NCBI RefSeq assembly: GCF_018332715.1
Contig: NZ_BOQP01000011.1
Coordinates: 186,001-250,000 of the forward strand
DNA length: 64,000 bases
Source of the DNA: Winogradskya consettensis
GTDB lineage: Bacteria; Actinomycetota; Actinomycetes; Mycobacteriales; Micromonosporaceae
Direction of reading: 5' to 3'
The translations under genes were made by a program, and so were the position numbers. Shown here one piece after another: positions 1 through 9,114 of the stretch. Positions within the stretch are counted from its first letter, which is position 1. The number at the start of each line of letters is the position of its first letter. Below the pieces are notes generated by a model that worked only from the letters and a program-made list of their open reading frames with translations, had not been told where the DNA came from and made no database searches.

Positions 1-2148
1 CCAGCCGCCGCCGTGCGAGCGCCCGCCGCCCCCGCCGCCCGAGAGAATGCCGCCGAGAACCGCGCCCGCGAACGCGCCCGCGTCGAAGCCGCCCCGCTGG
101 CCGCCGTAGCCAGATCCGCCACCGCTGAACCCACCGCCGCTGAACCCACCGCCGCCGAAGCCGCCGCCGCCGCCGGACCAGGACTGCACGTCGGCGTGGG
201 CGGATCGGCCGGCGGAAGAGGCGAGACTCTGGGCCTGCTGGGCGTGGTTCAGGGCGGCTGCGGGGTCGGAGGAGGCGAGGGACTCTGCGAGGGCCAGGTG
301 GCGTTCGGCCTCCGACAAGGATCCGCGGGCGCCTGCGTTGACCGCCCCGCGCCGGGTGGAGATGAAGTCGGCTGCCGCGGCCACCTCGGCGCGGGCCACC
401 GGTAGGGCCTGGTTGAGCTGGGTCTGGATGCGGGCGGACCGTTCGGCTGCGTCCTGCGCGTTGGCGAGTGCGCGGTCGAGGATGGCGTCGGCGGACTGCA
501 GCGTGGCGACCGCCTGCACGGGGTCCGTCCTGGTGGCGGAAAGTTGTCCCCGCACGGAGGAGAGCGCCGTCTCTGCCCCAGCAACCGCGGCGGAAAGGTC
601 AGCCTGTGCGGACAGGGCGTGTGCTGCGGCGATCTCCGATTCCAGTTCGGCGATGAGGGCGTCCGCGGCGCTACGGGCCGTCACCACGTCGCCGGCCGCC
701 CGGTGCACGGCTGCGACAAGTTTTTCAGCCTGCGATACAGCCTGTTCTGCCGCCCGCACAGCCAGCGCGGCCTCCGCCCGATTGCCGCCCGGCACCATCG
801 AAGACCCATGCCCGGCCGGAGATGCCGGCTCGGCTGGAGATACCGGCTCGGCCGGAGATGCCGATCCGGCTGGAGATACCGGCTCGGTAGGAGATAGCGG
901 CTCGGTAGGGGATGTGGGCGTGGACGCCAGCGCGGCGCGGGCCTGGTCGATCGCTGTGGCGGTGAAGTGGAGGCGTTCTCGGGCCTGTTCGATGTTGCTG
1001 GAGACGGCGTTGACGGTCTGTCCCGCGTACTGATCAATGAGGTTTTGAAGTGCTGTGACCGCTGCGGGAAGCGTGCCCTCCACGGCCAGCTTGCGGGCCT
1101 GGACCTCGGTGGCAGCCTGATCGGCCCGGCCCTCCAGATCGCGGAGCTGGTCGAAGGCTTCCGATTCGGCGTCGAGGCGCTCGTCGGCTGCCTTGCACCG
1201 GGCAATGATCTCGCCCAGGATGCGCCGCCGCGCCGGTTCGTCGGGTGCGGGGGTGTCCTCCAGCGTCATCCGCAGCCGGAACGCTTCCGCGACGTCCTTG
1301 CGCGAGGCCTCCAGCGCTGTCCGGAACCGGGCAGTCTCACCGGTGCCGTATTGCGCGGCCGCCAGGGAGAGCTCGCTCTCGCTCTCGCGCAGATCGTCGT
1401 CCAGCTCGATGAGCAGCGCATTCGCCTCAGCCGTCAACGCCTCGGTCGAGGGCCCAGAAGGCACAGAAGGCCCGGAACCCCCAGAGGCCCCAGAACCCCC
1501 AGAACCCCCAGAACCCCCAGAAGACCCAGAAGGCCCAGAAGACCCAGGGGCCCAGGCGGCCCCGCCTGGCTGCCCCGAACGACCGGCAGGGGACGAAGCC
1601 CGGCGACGACGCCGCAGAAAGACCCAGATCAGGGCGCCAATGATGATCACGGCGAGAAGCACGACGATCCAGACGCCGGAGCCGCTGCCCGCACCGGCAG
1701 CGTCCTGGTAGCCCGACGCGGCGGCCACGACAGCGCCCGACCAGTCGCTCTTGGCCAAAGCGGGCTCGATGTCCTGCGACGCGACGTCGGCGAGTTCATC
1801 GTCGGTGATGCGGGAGTCGCCAGGGAACGAATACGCGTACGCCCGGTCACCGGTGGCGACCGCGAGGAGCGCATCCCGGTCTCCCAGATCGCTGAGCTGG
1901 GCGGTCTGGTCCGTCCAGGTCTGGGCGGCGGTGCCGTCGAAGGAGTCGACGAAGACGACGAAGAGCTGGATGCCGGTCGATTTCTGCAGCGAGGCCAGCG
2001 CGGAGTCCACCGAGCCGCGCCCGCTGCCGAGTGCGCCCGTCGCGTCGGTCACCTGGGTGGCGAGGCGCGTCGGTGGGTCGGCGAACGCGGGTGCGGGCAC
2101 GAGGAGCAGTGCCAGGACCAGCAGGAGTACGCGTCGGGCGAAGGTCAC
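1..2148 (-). CDS. TPM-domain (YgcG-like) membrane protein, 3' end outside the window
   Basis: This gene runs off the left edge; 716 codons are visible from a GTG start at 2148. The protein begins with a signal peptide (hydrophobic LLLVLALLLVPAPAFA). A TPM domain follows, roughly residues 25-150, of the kind seen in YgcG and Psb32 proteins. One membrane helix lies near residues 152-174 and is followed by several arginines. A long Ala/Glu-rich part comes next, probably coiled coil. It is interrupted by a Ser-Gly linker (about 196-226) and a Pro-Thr-Ser-Glu repeat linker (about 409-446). The visible end is a Gly-rich tail of the GGGFSGGG type, which is usual at the C-terminus of this family, so little is probably missing. 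I infer an exported N-terminal domain tethered to the membrane. The function of TPM proteins in actinobacteria is not settled. The gene is divergent from mscR with a gap of only 43 bp. Confidence 0.8.
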   Translation of the reverse strand, partial: MTFARRVLLLVLALLLVPAPAFADPPTRLATQVTDATGALGSGRGSVDSALASLQKSTGIQLFVVFVDSFDGTAAQTWTDQTAQLSDLGDRDALLAVATGDRAYAYSFPGDSRITDDELADVASQDIEPALAKSDWSGAVVAAASGYQDAAGAGSGSGVWIVVLLAVIIIGALIWVFLRRRRRASSPAGRSGQPGGAAWAPGSSGPSGSSGGSGGSGGSGASGGSGPSVPSGPSTEALTAEANALLIELDDDLRESESELSLAAAQYGTGETARFRTALEASRKDVAEAFRLRMTLEDTPAPDEPARRRILGEIIARCKAADERLDAESEAFDQLRDLEGRADQAATEVQARKLAVEGTLPAAVTALQNLIDQYAGQTVNAVSSNIEQARERLHFTATAIDQARAALASTPTSPTEPLSPTEPVSPAGSASPAEPVSPAEPASPAGHGSSMVPGGNRAEAALAVRAAEQAVSQAEKLVAAVHRAAGDVVTARSAADALIAELESEIAAAHALSAQADLSAAVAGAETALSSVRGQLSATRTDPVQAVATLQSADAILDRALANAQDAAERSARIQTQLNQALPVARAEVAAAADFISTRRGAVNAGARGSLSEAERHLALAESLASSDPAAALNHAQQAQSLASSAGRSAHADVQSWSGGGGGFGGGGFSGGGFSGGGSGYGGQRGGFDAGAFAGAVLGGILSGGGGGGRSHGGGW

Positions 2149-2191
2149 CCGCCCACCCTAGATCCCAGGTTCGGATGGCAAGGTTGTGCAT

Positions 2192-3277
2192 ATGAGCCAG
2201 CGAGTCAACGGAGTCATCTCCCGCGCCAAGGGTGCCCCCGTCGAGGTCACCACGATCATCGTGCCGGACCCGGGTCCCGGCGAAGCCGTCGTGAAGGTGC
2301 AGGCCTGCGGGGTCTGTCACACCGACCTGCATTACCGCGAGGGCGGGATCAACGACGACTACCCGTTCCTGCTCGGCCACGAGGCCGCCGGGATCGTGGA
2401 GTCGGTCGGTGCCGGGGTGACCGAGGTCGCCCCGGGCGATTTTGTCGTCCTGAACTGGCGGGCGGTCTGCGGTGACTGCCGCGCCTGCCGCAAGGGCAAG
2501 CCGTGGTACTGCTTCAACACCCACAACGCGACCCAGAAGATGACGCTGGAGGACGGCACCGAGCTGTCGCCCGCGCTCGGCATCGGGGCGTTCGTGGAGA
2601 AGACTCTGGTCGCGGCGGGGCAGTGCACGAAGGTCGACCCGGAGGCCCGGCCCGCAGCCGTGGGGCTGCTGGGTTGCGGCGTCATGGCGGGGATCGGCGC
2701 GTCGATCAACACCGGTGGGGTGACCCGCGGAGACTCGGTCGCGGTCATCGGCTGTGGCGGGGTCGGCGACGGTGCCGTCGCGGGTGCGGCGCTGGCCGGC
2801 GCCACGACGATCATCGCGATCGACACCGATGACCAGAAGCTGGAGTGGGCCCGCAAGTTCGGCGCCACCCACACGATCAACGCGCGGGGCAAGGATGTCG
2901 TCGCCGAGGTGCAGGCGCTGACCGGTGGCAACGGCGCGGACGTCGTCATCGAGGCGGTCGGCCGCCCGGAGACGTACAAGCAGGCGTTCTACGCCCGTGA
3001 CCTGGCCGGCACGGTGGTGCTGGTCGGCGTGCCGACCCCGGACATGACGATCGAGTTGCCGCTGGCTGACATCTTCGGCCGCGGTGGTGCGCTGAAGAGC
3101 AGCTGGTACGGCGACTGCCTGCCGACCCGGGACTTCCCGATGCTGACCGAGCTCTACAAGCAGGGCCGGCTCGACCTCGACGCGTTCGTCACCGAGGAGA
3201 TCCGCCTGGACCAGGTCGAGGAGGCCTTCGCCAAGATGCACGGCGGCGGCGTGCTGCGCTCGGTCGTGATCTTCTGA
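2192..3277 (+). CDS. mscR: S-(hydroxymethyl)mycothiol dehydrogenase (mycothiol-dependent formaldehyde dehydrogenase)
   Basis: A zinc-dependent medium-chain alcohol dehydrogenase of 361 residues. It oxidises the adduct of formaldehyde and mycothiol with NAD+ and also acts on S-nitrosomycothiol in characterised relatives. Visible features are the catalytic zinc region CGVCHTD (residues 39-45) with GHE at 62-64, the four structural-zinc cysteines C93, C96, C99 and C107, and the Rossmann motif [13 protein letters not shown] at 2192 is preferred because AAGG lies about 8 bases upstream; an in-frame GTG at 2186 sits too close to it. The next gene overlaps by one base and encodes a metallo-hydrolase, the usual partner. 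The family assignment is strong because whole-length similarity to MscR/AdhE2 is evident. Confidence 0.93.
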   Translation: MSQRVNGVISRAKGAPVEVTTIIVPDPGPGEAVVKVQACGVCHTDLHYREGGINDDYPFLLGHEAAGIVESVGAGVTEVAPGDFVVLNWRAVCGDCRACRKGKPWYCFNTHNATQKMTLEDGTELSPALGIGAFVEKTLVAAGQCTKVDPEARPAAVGLLGCGVMAGIGASINTGGVTRGDSVAVIGCGGVGDGAVAGAALAGATTIIAIDTDDQKLEWARKFGATHTINARGKDVVAEVQALTGGNGADVVIEAVGRPETYKQAFYARDLAGTVVLVGVPTPDMTIELPLADIFGRGGALKSSWYGDCLPTRDFPMLTELYKQGRLDLDAFVTEEIRLDQVEEAFAKMHGGGVLRSVVIF

Positions 3278-3882
3278 TGGCGGCCCGGGTCGATCACGCG
3301 GTCACCAGCGGCACGTTCTCTCTCGACGGCGAGACCTTCGACGTCGACAACAACGTGTGGGTGGTCGGGGACGACGCCGAGTGCGTGGTCATCGACGCGC
3401 CACACTCGGTGGACGCGATCCTCGAGGTGGTGGCGGGTCGCAAGGTCACCGCCATCGTGCTCACCCACGCGCACGACGATCACGTCCGCGTCGCGCCCGA
3501 GCTCGCCGAGCGCACCGGGGCGCCGTTGATGCTGCACCCCGCCGAGGAGGTGCTGTGGAAGCCGACGCACCCCGGCCTGCCGATGCCCGCTGCGCTCAGC
3601 GACGGTCAGGAGATTCCGGCCGGCGGTGCGACACTCACGGTTCTGCACACCCCGGGTCACAGCCCAGGAGCAATTTGTCTGTACGCCGCTGAGCTCGGCG
3701 CCGTGTTCACCGGCGACACCCTGTTCCAGGGCGGTCCGGGGGCGACCGGTCGTTCGTACAGCGACCGGCCGACCATCGAGAAGTCGATCCGCGAGCGGCT
3801 GTTCGCGCTGCCGCCGACCACGGTGGTGCACACCGGCCACGGCTCCGACACGACGCTCGAAGCCGAAGCCGAAGCCTTCTAG
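3277..3882 (+). CDS. MBL-fold metallo-hydrolase, partner of MscR
   Basis: A 201-residue metallo-beta-lactamase-fold hydrolase. The zinc motif THAHDDH is at residues 63-69, with a later GDTLF aspartate and HTGHG histidine completing the two-metal site. Its ATG overlaps the TGA of mscR by one base, so the two are translated from one message. In actinobacteria this protein is repeatedly found beside mscR. I infer that it hydrolyses the S-formylmycothiol made by the dehydrogenase, in the way glyoxalase II acts on thioesters. The substrate is not shown by the sequence itself. Confidence 0.88.
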   Translation: MAARVDHAVTSGTFSLDGETFDVDNNVWVVGDDAECVVIDAPHSVDAILEVVAGRKVTAIVLTHAHDDHVRVAPELAERTGAPLMLHPAEEVLWKPTHPGLPMPAALSDGQEIPAGGATLTVLHTPGHSPGAICLYAAELGAVFTGDTLFQGGPGATGRSYSDRPTIEKSIRERLFALPPTTVVHTGHGSDTTLEAEAEAF

Positions 3883-3889
3883 CGTCCTG

Positions 3890-3917
3890 CGCCGGGCCGT
3901 GTAGAAACGGCCCGGCG
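3890..3917. terminator. Bidirectional hairpin between convergent genes
   Basis: Perfect 11-bp inverted repeat (CGCCGGGCCGT, 3890-3900, and its complement at 3907-3917) with a six-base loop. It lies in the 42-bp gap between the convergent metallo-hydrolase and glycosidase genes. There is no T-run, so it is a hairpin of the type common at actinobacterial gene ends. Confidence 0.7.
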
Positions 3918-3924
3918 GGATCGG

Positions 3925-5316
3925 CTACGCGGCTCGCGCGTACGCGGGGACGGACCGGTCGGCCAGCAGGTCGAGCGACAGAGCCGCTGTCCAGCTGAAC
4001 GTCGGCGCACCGATGCCCTCGCCGGTGACCGGGTGGAAGTACTCGTAGTGCCCGGAGCGGTGGATGAGCCTGATCATCGCCATGCGCAGGTCCTCGGCCT
4101 CGCCGCGGTACCCGTGGACGAGCATGCCCCGGCGCAGCAGCCAGTTGATGTTGATCCAGATCGGTCCACGCCAGTAGCGCAGCGTGTCGAAGTCCGTCGC
4201 CGTCCGGTCGTAGCTCGGCACCGGCAGGCCGGTGGCCTCGGGCAGGCCGAACCGCTCCGACGCGGCCTCCGCCATGATGGCGGCGGCCTGGTGGTCGGGC
4301 AGGTCGGGCAGGATCAGCGGCACGAGGCCGTTGACGCACCGGGCCGGGCTCAACATCCTGGTACGCACGTCACGCGACCGGAACGTACGCGTCGCCGGAT
4401 CCCACAGGTGCTTGGAGATCGCCGCCGTGATCCGCTGTGCCCGCTCGCGGTGCACCTCCGCGTCCGCGCCGACGACCTCCGCGATGTGCACCAGCGCCAG
4501 CTCGGCGGCGGCCAGGATCGCGTTGAACGACGGGCACTCGACCACGAAGTCGTGCCGCTGAACGAGGGCGGTGTCGGAGTAACCGCCGTCCCGGTAGTTC
4601 AGGACCAACCCCAGGTAGCGGGCGTAGTCGATGTCCAGCGGCCGGTGCGAGGCGTCAGCGACCTCGAGGTCGCGGCGTGTGTACCGGGTGAGGAGCCCCA
4701 TGTCGGCGGGGACAGCTGCCATCGCGGTGTCCCAGGACGGGCTGTTGTCCAGTCCCGACTCCCAGGGGTGCACGATGCTGGCGAGACCCTCGCCTGCTGC
4801 GTCCCGGCGCCGGCTGAGGTATTCCTGCTGGGCGACCAGCCGGGGGTAGAGCCACCTGAGCTCGTCGCCGGCCTCGTGGGCGGCGGCCGCGCCGTGCGCT
4901 GCGGCGCGCCGGTAGACCTCCCACGCGGCGATCGCGTGCAGTGGCGGCTGGACGAGCCCGGTGCTGCCACGGGCGGCGCGCCCGTTGTAGGCAGGGACGT
5001 TCCAGAAGCCGGGACCCGGGAAGTAGTCGCCCTCCGCGGTGCGGGGGTCGAACACGATGTGCGGCACGCGGCCGTCGGGCCACTGTGCCTCGAAGAGGCT
5101 GCGCAGGTCACGCCAGGCTCGCGACGGGTTCACATAGGCGAGACCGATGGCGATGAAGGCGGCGTCCCAGCTCCATTGATGTGGGTAGAGGCGGCGAGAC
5201 GGGACCATGTGGTCGTCTGACCAGTTGACGTCGAGGACGGACGAGGCGGAATTCCAAAGATCTGCAGACATGTCCGGAATCACTGGAGCGGGCGGATAAG
5301 GCATCGGGCTGCGCAT
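3925..5316 (-). CDS. MGH1/GH63-like glycoside hydrolase
   Basis: A 463-residue protein of the six-hairpin (alpha/alpha)6 glycosidase type. Segments recognisable from MGH1-like and GH63 enzymes are QWSWDAAFIAIG near residue 47, WESGLDNSPSWD near residue 185, and YWRGPIWININWLL near residue 383. The aspartate of SGLDNSP is the likely acid residue in that fold. No signal peptide is seen, so it should act in the cytoplasm. Substrates in the family include mannosylglycerate, glucosylglycerate and alpha-glucosides, and the sequence does not decide between them. ATG at 5316 has GGAAAGG 11 bases upstream. The 277 bases between this start and the ligase-like gene hold no gene I can support and probably carry the promoter. 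Confidence 0.82.
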   Translation of the reverse strand: MRSPMPYPPAPVIPDMSADLWNSASSVLDVNWSDDHMVPSRRLYPHQWSWDAAFIAIGLAYVNPSRAWRDLRSLFEAQWPDGRVPHIVFDPRTAEGDYFPGPGFWNVPAYNGRAARGSTGLVQPPLHAIAAWEVYRRAAAHGAAAAHEAGDELRWLYPRLVAQQEYLSRRRDAAGEGLASIVHPWESGLDNSPSWDTAMAAVPADMGLLTRYTRRDLEVADASHRPLDIDYARYLGLVLNYRDGGYSDTALVQRHDFVVECPSFNAILAAAELALVHIAEVVGADAEVHRERAQRITAAISKHLWDPATRTFRSRDVRTRMLSPARCVNGLVPLILPDLPDHQAAAIMAEAASERFGLPEATGLPVPSYDRTATDFDTLRYWRGPIWININWLLRRGMLVHGYRGEAEDLRMAMIRLIHRSGHYEYFHPVTGEGIGAPTFSWTAALSLDLLADRSVPAYARAA

Positions 5317-5593
5317 CTACTTATAGACCTTTCCGCCGCGGGATCGGGCAAACACCCTTGATCGGGTGACGCACGCCTCGCATGAGGAATATGAGCCGTT
5401 CGGAGACCCGGATCAGGAATTTGTACGCGAGTCACGACCGACCGGGGATCTTGCGGAGCGGTCCAGCTCAGGGCATACGTCTTCCCGTTCCCGCCCAGGT
5501 CAGAAGCGATCTTGGCCGGGGCCGTGTTTCACCCGCCGGGGATCGGCTGAAAACAGCCATGTTCGACTGAACGGCCTATCGGTGGGGACCCAT

Positions 5594-6658
5594 TCAGTCG
5601 ATCAGCATCCAGAGACGGCTGCGCCGGCCGGGCAGGTACGGCGAATCCATCCGCTTCGCGACAACGCCGCCGAGACCCTGGGCGGCAGCTGCTTCCAGGG
5701 CGAACTCTCCGCCGCCCGGGAAATAGGGTGGGGTCTGCCAGTTCGCCCCGGTCAGATTCAGCCCCTCCAGCAACTCGCGGCGCTGTGCGTACCGGAGGAA
5801 CTCGACTGTGGAGTGCCCCTCCAGCCAGAGCAGGTCATAGACCAGGAAGTGGATCGGCGTACGTTCGACAGCGCGCCTCGCCGCCCCGGAGTCACGCGGC
5901 TCCCGGCGCAGAGCCAGGCGGTCCGCGGACACGGTGGCGCCGTCGAAGGCGACGATCTCCCCGTCGAGCACGGCCTCGGTCGGGGCCAGCGCTGCCCCGA
6001 GCGGGCGGAGCTCCGGATACCACGAGGTCACGTCCGCGCCGTCCGCGTCGGTGAGCCGCACCCGGCCGCCCGACACGTAGGCGAGCGTGCGGCGACCGGC
6101 CCAGCTCAGCTCGTACCCCCAGTCCTCGTCGTCTGGCGGTAAGCCGGCGGCTGCCGTCGCGAGCATGGGTTCGACGGCCTCGGGCATGGTCTGCCAACCC
6201 GGCTCGGCGGGGTCCATCCGGCGGACCATCCAGTTGGCGTCGTCGGTCTGGAAGAAGACGTAGCGGCCCGAGGTACGTCCGCCGTGGAACGTGACGCTGA
6301 TCTCGTCGTCGCGCCACTTGTCGAGCTCGTAGGTGCCCCGATCGTGGATGGTCATCCGGCCGCCGCCGTACTCACCGGCCGGGATCTCACCGGCGAAGTC
6401 GAGGTATTCCAGCGGGTGATCCTCGGTCCTTTTGGCCAGGTTGTTGCGGGCCCGATCGCGGGGGAGCCCGCGCGGGACGGCGAACGAGGCCAGCACGCCG
6501 TCGTGCTCGAGGCGCACGTCCCAATGCAGGCTGCGGGCGTGATGCTGCTGGATGACGAACCTGTTCCCGGTGGTCTTCTCCCCAGCGGTTGCGGGTATCG
6601 GCTCCGGCGTCCGCCGGGCATCGCGCCGGCGCCGGTACTCCTCGAGCTGGTCGACCAT
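5594..6658 (-). CDS. LigD-type 3'-phosphoesterase domain fused to a degenerate DNA-ligase domain
   Basis: A 354-residue protein. The N-terminal domain (about 25-150) matches the 3'-phosphoesterase of bacterial NHEJ ligase LigD. It keeps the metal and active-site set: H39/H40, H45, D47, R49 in LHWDVRLE, and H81 in EDHPLEY. The second half (about 160-354) matches the adenylation domain of ATP-dependent ligases but lacks key residues. Motif I, normally KxDG, reads SWAG (S185 for the AMP-accepting lysine, A187 for aspartate). The motif IV glutamate is G330, and the chain stops at WMLID where the KxK of motif V should be. No OB-fold follows. So the phosphoesterase looks active while ligation should be impossible. 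A role in end processing or nucleotide-free DNA binding is inferred. No ku or polymerase gene is adjacent. Confidence 0.85.
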   Translation of the reverse strand: MVDQLEEYRRRRDARRTPEPIPATAGEKTTGNRFVIQQHHARSLHWDVRLEHDGVLASFAVPRGLPRDRARNNLAKRTEDHPLEYLDFAGEIPAGEYGGGRMTIHDRGTYELDKWRDDEISVTFHGGRTSGRYVFFQTDDANWMVRRMDPAEPGWQTMPEAVEPMLATAAAGLPPDDEDWGYELSWAGRRTLAYVSGGRVRLTDADGADVTSWYPELRPLGAALAPTEAVLDGEIVAFDGATVSADRLALRREPRDSGAARRAVERTPIHFLVYDLLWLEGHSTVEFLRYAQRRELLEGLNLTGANWQTPPYFPGGGEFALEAAAAQGLGGVVAKRMDSPYLPGRRSRLWMLID

Positions 6659-6730
6659 CCATCGATTGTCCGCCCGAACTACACGGATGTCATTCGCGCG
6701 AATGTCGTACCCGCGTGCCAGGGTCGATCC

Positions 6731-7399
6731 ATGTACCGCGAACGGCCCTCAGCCCTTCCGCACGTGATCGCCTGGCGCAGCGTGGTGCCACCGGGCACCC
6801 CGCCCGGCCGGATCCTGCCGGACGGCTGTCTCGACGTGATCTGGCAGGACGGCACGGTCTACGTCGCGGGTCCCGACACGACGGCCCAGGTCGTGCCCAC
6901 CGCGGCGGGCAGTCGCTTCTTCGCTCTGCGCTTCGCCGACGGGGTGGGCCCTGGCATTCTCGGGGTCCCGGCCGACGAGCTGACCGACCGTCAGGTGCCC
7001 CTCGCCAACCTGTTGCCGGCCGCCGAGGTGCGCGCGCTGGCCGAGGCGCCCGACCCGCCGGCCGCGCTGGAGGAGTTCGCGCGTCGCCGCTGGCAGGCTC
7101 CCGACCGGGCGATGGTCGGGGTCGCTGCCGGGGCGCGGGCCGGGCTGCCGGTCCCCGCGATCGCCGATTCCTGCGGCCTCAGCCCGCGACACCTGCAAAG
7201 ACGCACCAGGACATCCTTTGGGTACGCGACCAAGACGCTGGTCCGGATCATGCGGCTGCAACGGGCGGTGGCGCTGGCCCGGGGCGGGAGCCCGTTCGCC
7301 GACGTCGCGGTGACGGCGGGCTATGCCGACCAGGCCCACCTGTCACGTGATGTGAAAGCGCTGGCCGGTGTGCCGCTGGGGGAGCTGGTCATGAGGTAG
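6731..7399 (+). CDS. AraC-family transcriptional regulator
   Basis: A 222-residue regulator. The N-terminal part has the layout of the small AraC-linked sensing domain (DUF6597-like; RILPDGCLDVIW near residue 27). The C-terminal 100 residues carry the two AraC helix-turn-helix units, including IADSCGLSPRHLQRRTR and the signature FADVAVTAGYADQAHLSRDVK. ATG at 6731 is the first start that yields the compact family form; only a weak CAGGG precedes it. The gene ends inside the convergent VOC gene, overlapping it by 11 bases, so the two may affect each other. The ligand and target are unknown; the divergent ligase-like gene (starts 72 bases away) is one possible target. Confidence 0.87.
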   Translation: MYRERPSALPHVIAWRSVVPPGTPPGRILPDGCLDVIWQDGTVYVAGPDTTAQVVPTAAGSRFFALRFADGVGPGILGVPADELTDRQVPLANLLPAAEVRALAEAPDPPAALEEFARRRWQAPDRAMVGVAAGARAGLPVPAIADSCGLSPRHLQRRTRTSFGYATKTLVRIMRLQRAVALARGGSPFADVAVTAGYADQAHLSRDVKALAGVPLGELVMR

Positions 7400-7742
7400 A
7401 AGGTGCGTACAGGTCCACGCCGTTGCCGTCCGGGTCGAGCACGACGGCATACCGCTGTCCCCACGGGGCGTCCCACGGCTCCTGTTGAGACTCGTAACCC
7501 GCCTTGACCAGGGCGGCGTGGGTGTCGTCCACCTCGGCCGGGTCCGCGCAGGCGAAGGCCAGATTGATCTTGCTTTTTTCGTCCTGGTCCCACATCAGCC
7601 GGTTGCCGCCCGGCAGGGGAGCCTCGGCGTGGGGTGCGTTGTCCGCTCCGGCCGGGAGGTCCAGGCCGAGCAGGCGATAGAAGGCGAGCGACTTGCCGAT
7701 GTCGGCGACAGTGAGGCCGACCGCATTGAAAGTAAGTGCCAT
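7389..7742 (-). CDS. VOC-family (glyoxalase/bleomycin-resistance fold) protein
   Basis: A 117-residue single-domain vicinal-oxygen-chelate protein. It shows the paired beta-alpha-beta-beta-beta pattern, with the N-terminal strand FNAVGLTVADIGKSLAFYR and a C-terminal strand RYAVVLDPDGNGVDLYAP typical of this fold. Members bind metals or small hydrophobic compounds and serve as lyases, dioxygenases or resistance proteins. The usual metal ligands are not obvious, so no reaction can be assigned. The stop lies within the end of the convergent AraC gene. Confidence 0.83.
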   Translation of the reverse strand: MALTFNAVGLTVADIGKSLAFYRLLGLDLPAGADNAPHAEAPLPGGNRLMWDQDEKSKINLAFACADPAEVDDTHAALVKAGYESQQEPWDAPWGQRYAVVLDPDGNGVDLYAPSTS

Positions 7743-7882
7743 GCCGGTGACGCTACGAGGGCTGGGCGGCGTCCGTCTTGAACAAATCGGACGGGTCCGG
7801 CGTCACGGGTTCCCCGCCTCCGTGGCGGCCGGTAGTGTCTTGGCTCCGGCGCGTATCGAAGACCCTCGGAGGCGTTGCTGCG

Positions 7883-8992
7883 ATGACCTTGCGGATCCTT
7901 GTCGTCGGCGCCGGAATCAGTGGTCTCGCGGCGGCAAGAGGCCTGCGGATCGCGGGATTCCGGCCCGACGTGGTGGAAGAACTCCCGGCGACCATGGTCC
8001 CCGGAGCCGGCATCTACCTGCCCGGCAATGCGGCTCGTGCGCTGCGCCTGCTCGGTCTCGACGCGCCGCTGCGGCCGCTCGGTGACCTGATCTTCCGGCA
8101 GGTGTTCCAGGACGCCCAGGGCCAGGAACTGTTCGAGATGGACGTCGCCGCGCTCTGGGCCGGAGTCGGCGAATCGCGCGCACTGTCCCGCGCCGACCTG
8201 CAGCAGGTGCTGCTCACCAGCGTCGGCGGCGCGGTGCGCTACGACACCGCCGTGCGTGATCTGGACCTCATCGACGGCGCGGTCAAGGTCGAGTTCGGTG
8301 ACGGGTCCGTAGCCGAGTATGACCTGGTCGTCGGTGCCGACGGGCGGAAATCGATGATCCGCGGCAAGGTCGGGCTCGGCGGTGCCGCGGCGCCGACCGG
8401 CCAGATCGTCTACCGCAGCGTGGTCAGCGGCGGGCCGCCGCTCAGCGACTGGACGGCCCTGCTCGGACAGCGCTCCCAGTTCGTGGCGATGCCAATGGGT
8501 GGCCGTCGCCTCTACTGCTACGCCGACGAGACGGTTGAAGCCGGCGTCGAGAACCCCGCCGACCCGCGGGCCCGGCTGCGGGAGCTGTTCGGCGACTTCG
8601 GAGGATGCGTTCCGGCCATCCTCGCCGCTGTCGAGAAGGTCCAGGTCGCCCGGACCGACGAGGTCGTGATGGACAGCTACGCCAAGGGCTCGGTGCTGCT
8701 CGTCGGTGACGCTGCACACGCCACCGCGCCGACGCTCGCCCAGGGCGCGGCGATGGCGCTCGAGGACGCGGTCGTGCTCGGCGAGGTGCTGAAGCAGTCG
8801 GGCGGGGATGTGCGCTCGGCGCTCAGTGCTTTCGAAGATCGCCGGCGGCAACGCTGTGACCTGGTGCGGGAGCGGACCCACGAGCGGGATCGCACCCGGG
8901 ACGTGCCGCCCTCCGAGCGCGACCCTATGCTGCGGGGGCGGGGCCAAAGGATCTTCTCGGATCACTACCGGGCGCTGGTGGAGCCCTTCTAG
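7883..8992 (+). CDS. FAD-dependent aromatic-type monooxygenase
   Basis: A 369-residue flavoprotein hydroxylase of the PHBH/UbiH class. It shows the N-terminal dinucleotide motif [15 protein letters not shown] (residues 6-20), the DG motif [12 protein letters not shown] in the middle, and the GD motif [13 protein letters not shown] near residue 275, all three required for FAD and NAD(P)H binding. ATG at 7883 is chosen because GGAGG lies 10 bases upstream. The gene stands alone, 140 bases after the divergent VOC start. The C-terminal part has many arginines and glutamates (about 315-350). The substrate is unknown; related enzymes act on salicylate-like rings, kynurenine or antibiotics. Confidence 0.88.
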   Translation: MTLRILVVGAGISGLAAARGLRIAGFRPDVVEELPATMVPGAGIYLPGNAARALRLLGLDAPLRPLGDLIFRQVFQDAQGQELFEMDVAALWAGVGESRALSRADLQQVLLTSVGGAVRYDTAVRDLDLIDGAVKVEFGDGSVAEYDLVVGADGRKSMIRGKVGLGGAAAPTGQIVYRSVVSGGPPLSDWTALLGQRSQFVAMPMGGRRLYCYADETVEAGVENPADPRARLRELFGDFGGCVPAILAAVEKVQVARTDEVVMDSYAKGSVLLVGDAAHATAPTLAQGAAMALEDAVVLGEVLKQSGGDVRSALSAFEDRRRQRCDLVRERTHERDRTRDVPPSERDPMLRGRGQRIFSDHYRALVEPF

Positions 8993-9114
8993 ACCAAGGG
9001 TGCTCTTTGGTCACCCCGCGCCCGCCGGGGGTCGGCGGGGGACTATTCTGCCTGCGAGGTACGCCTTTCACTCGGGTGTACGCAGTGGGACGAACGAGAC
9101 ACCGGAGGCTATCC

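Noticed and set aside
967..2475. 502-codon + strand frame with Pro/Glu/Gly repeats
   Set aside because: Antisense to the TPM gene and running into mscR; the repeats are the reverse complement of its Ser-Gly linker. No ribosome-binding site.
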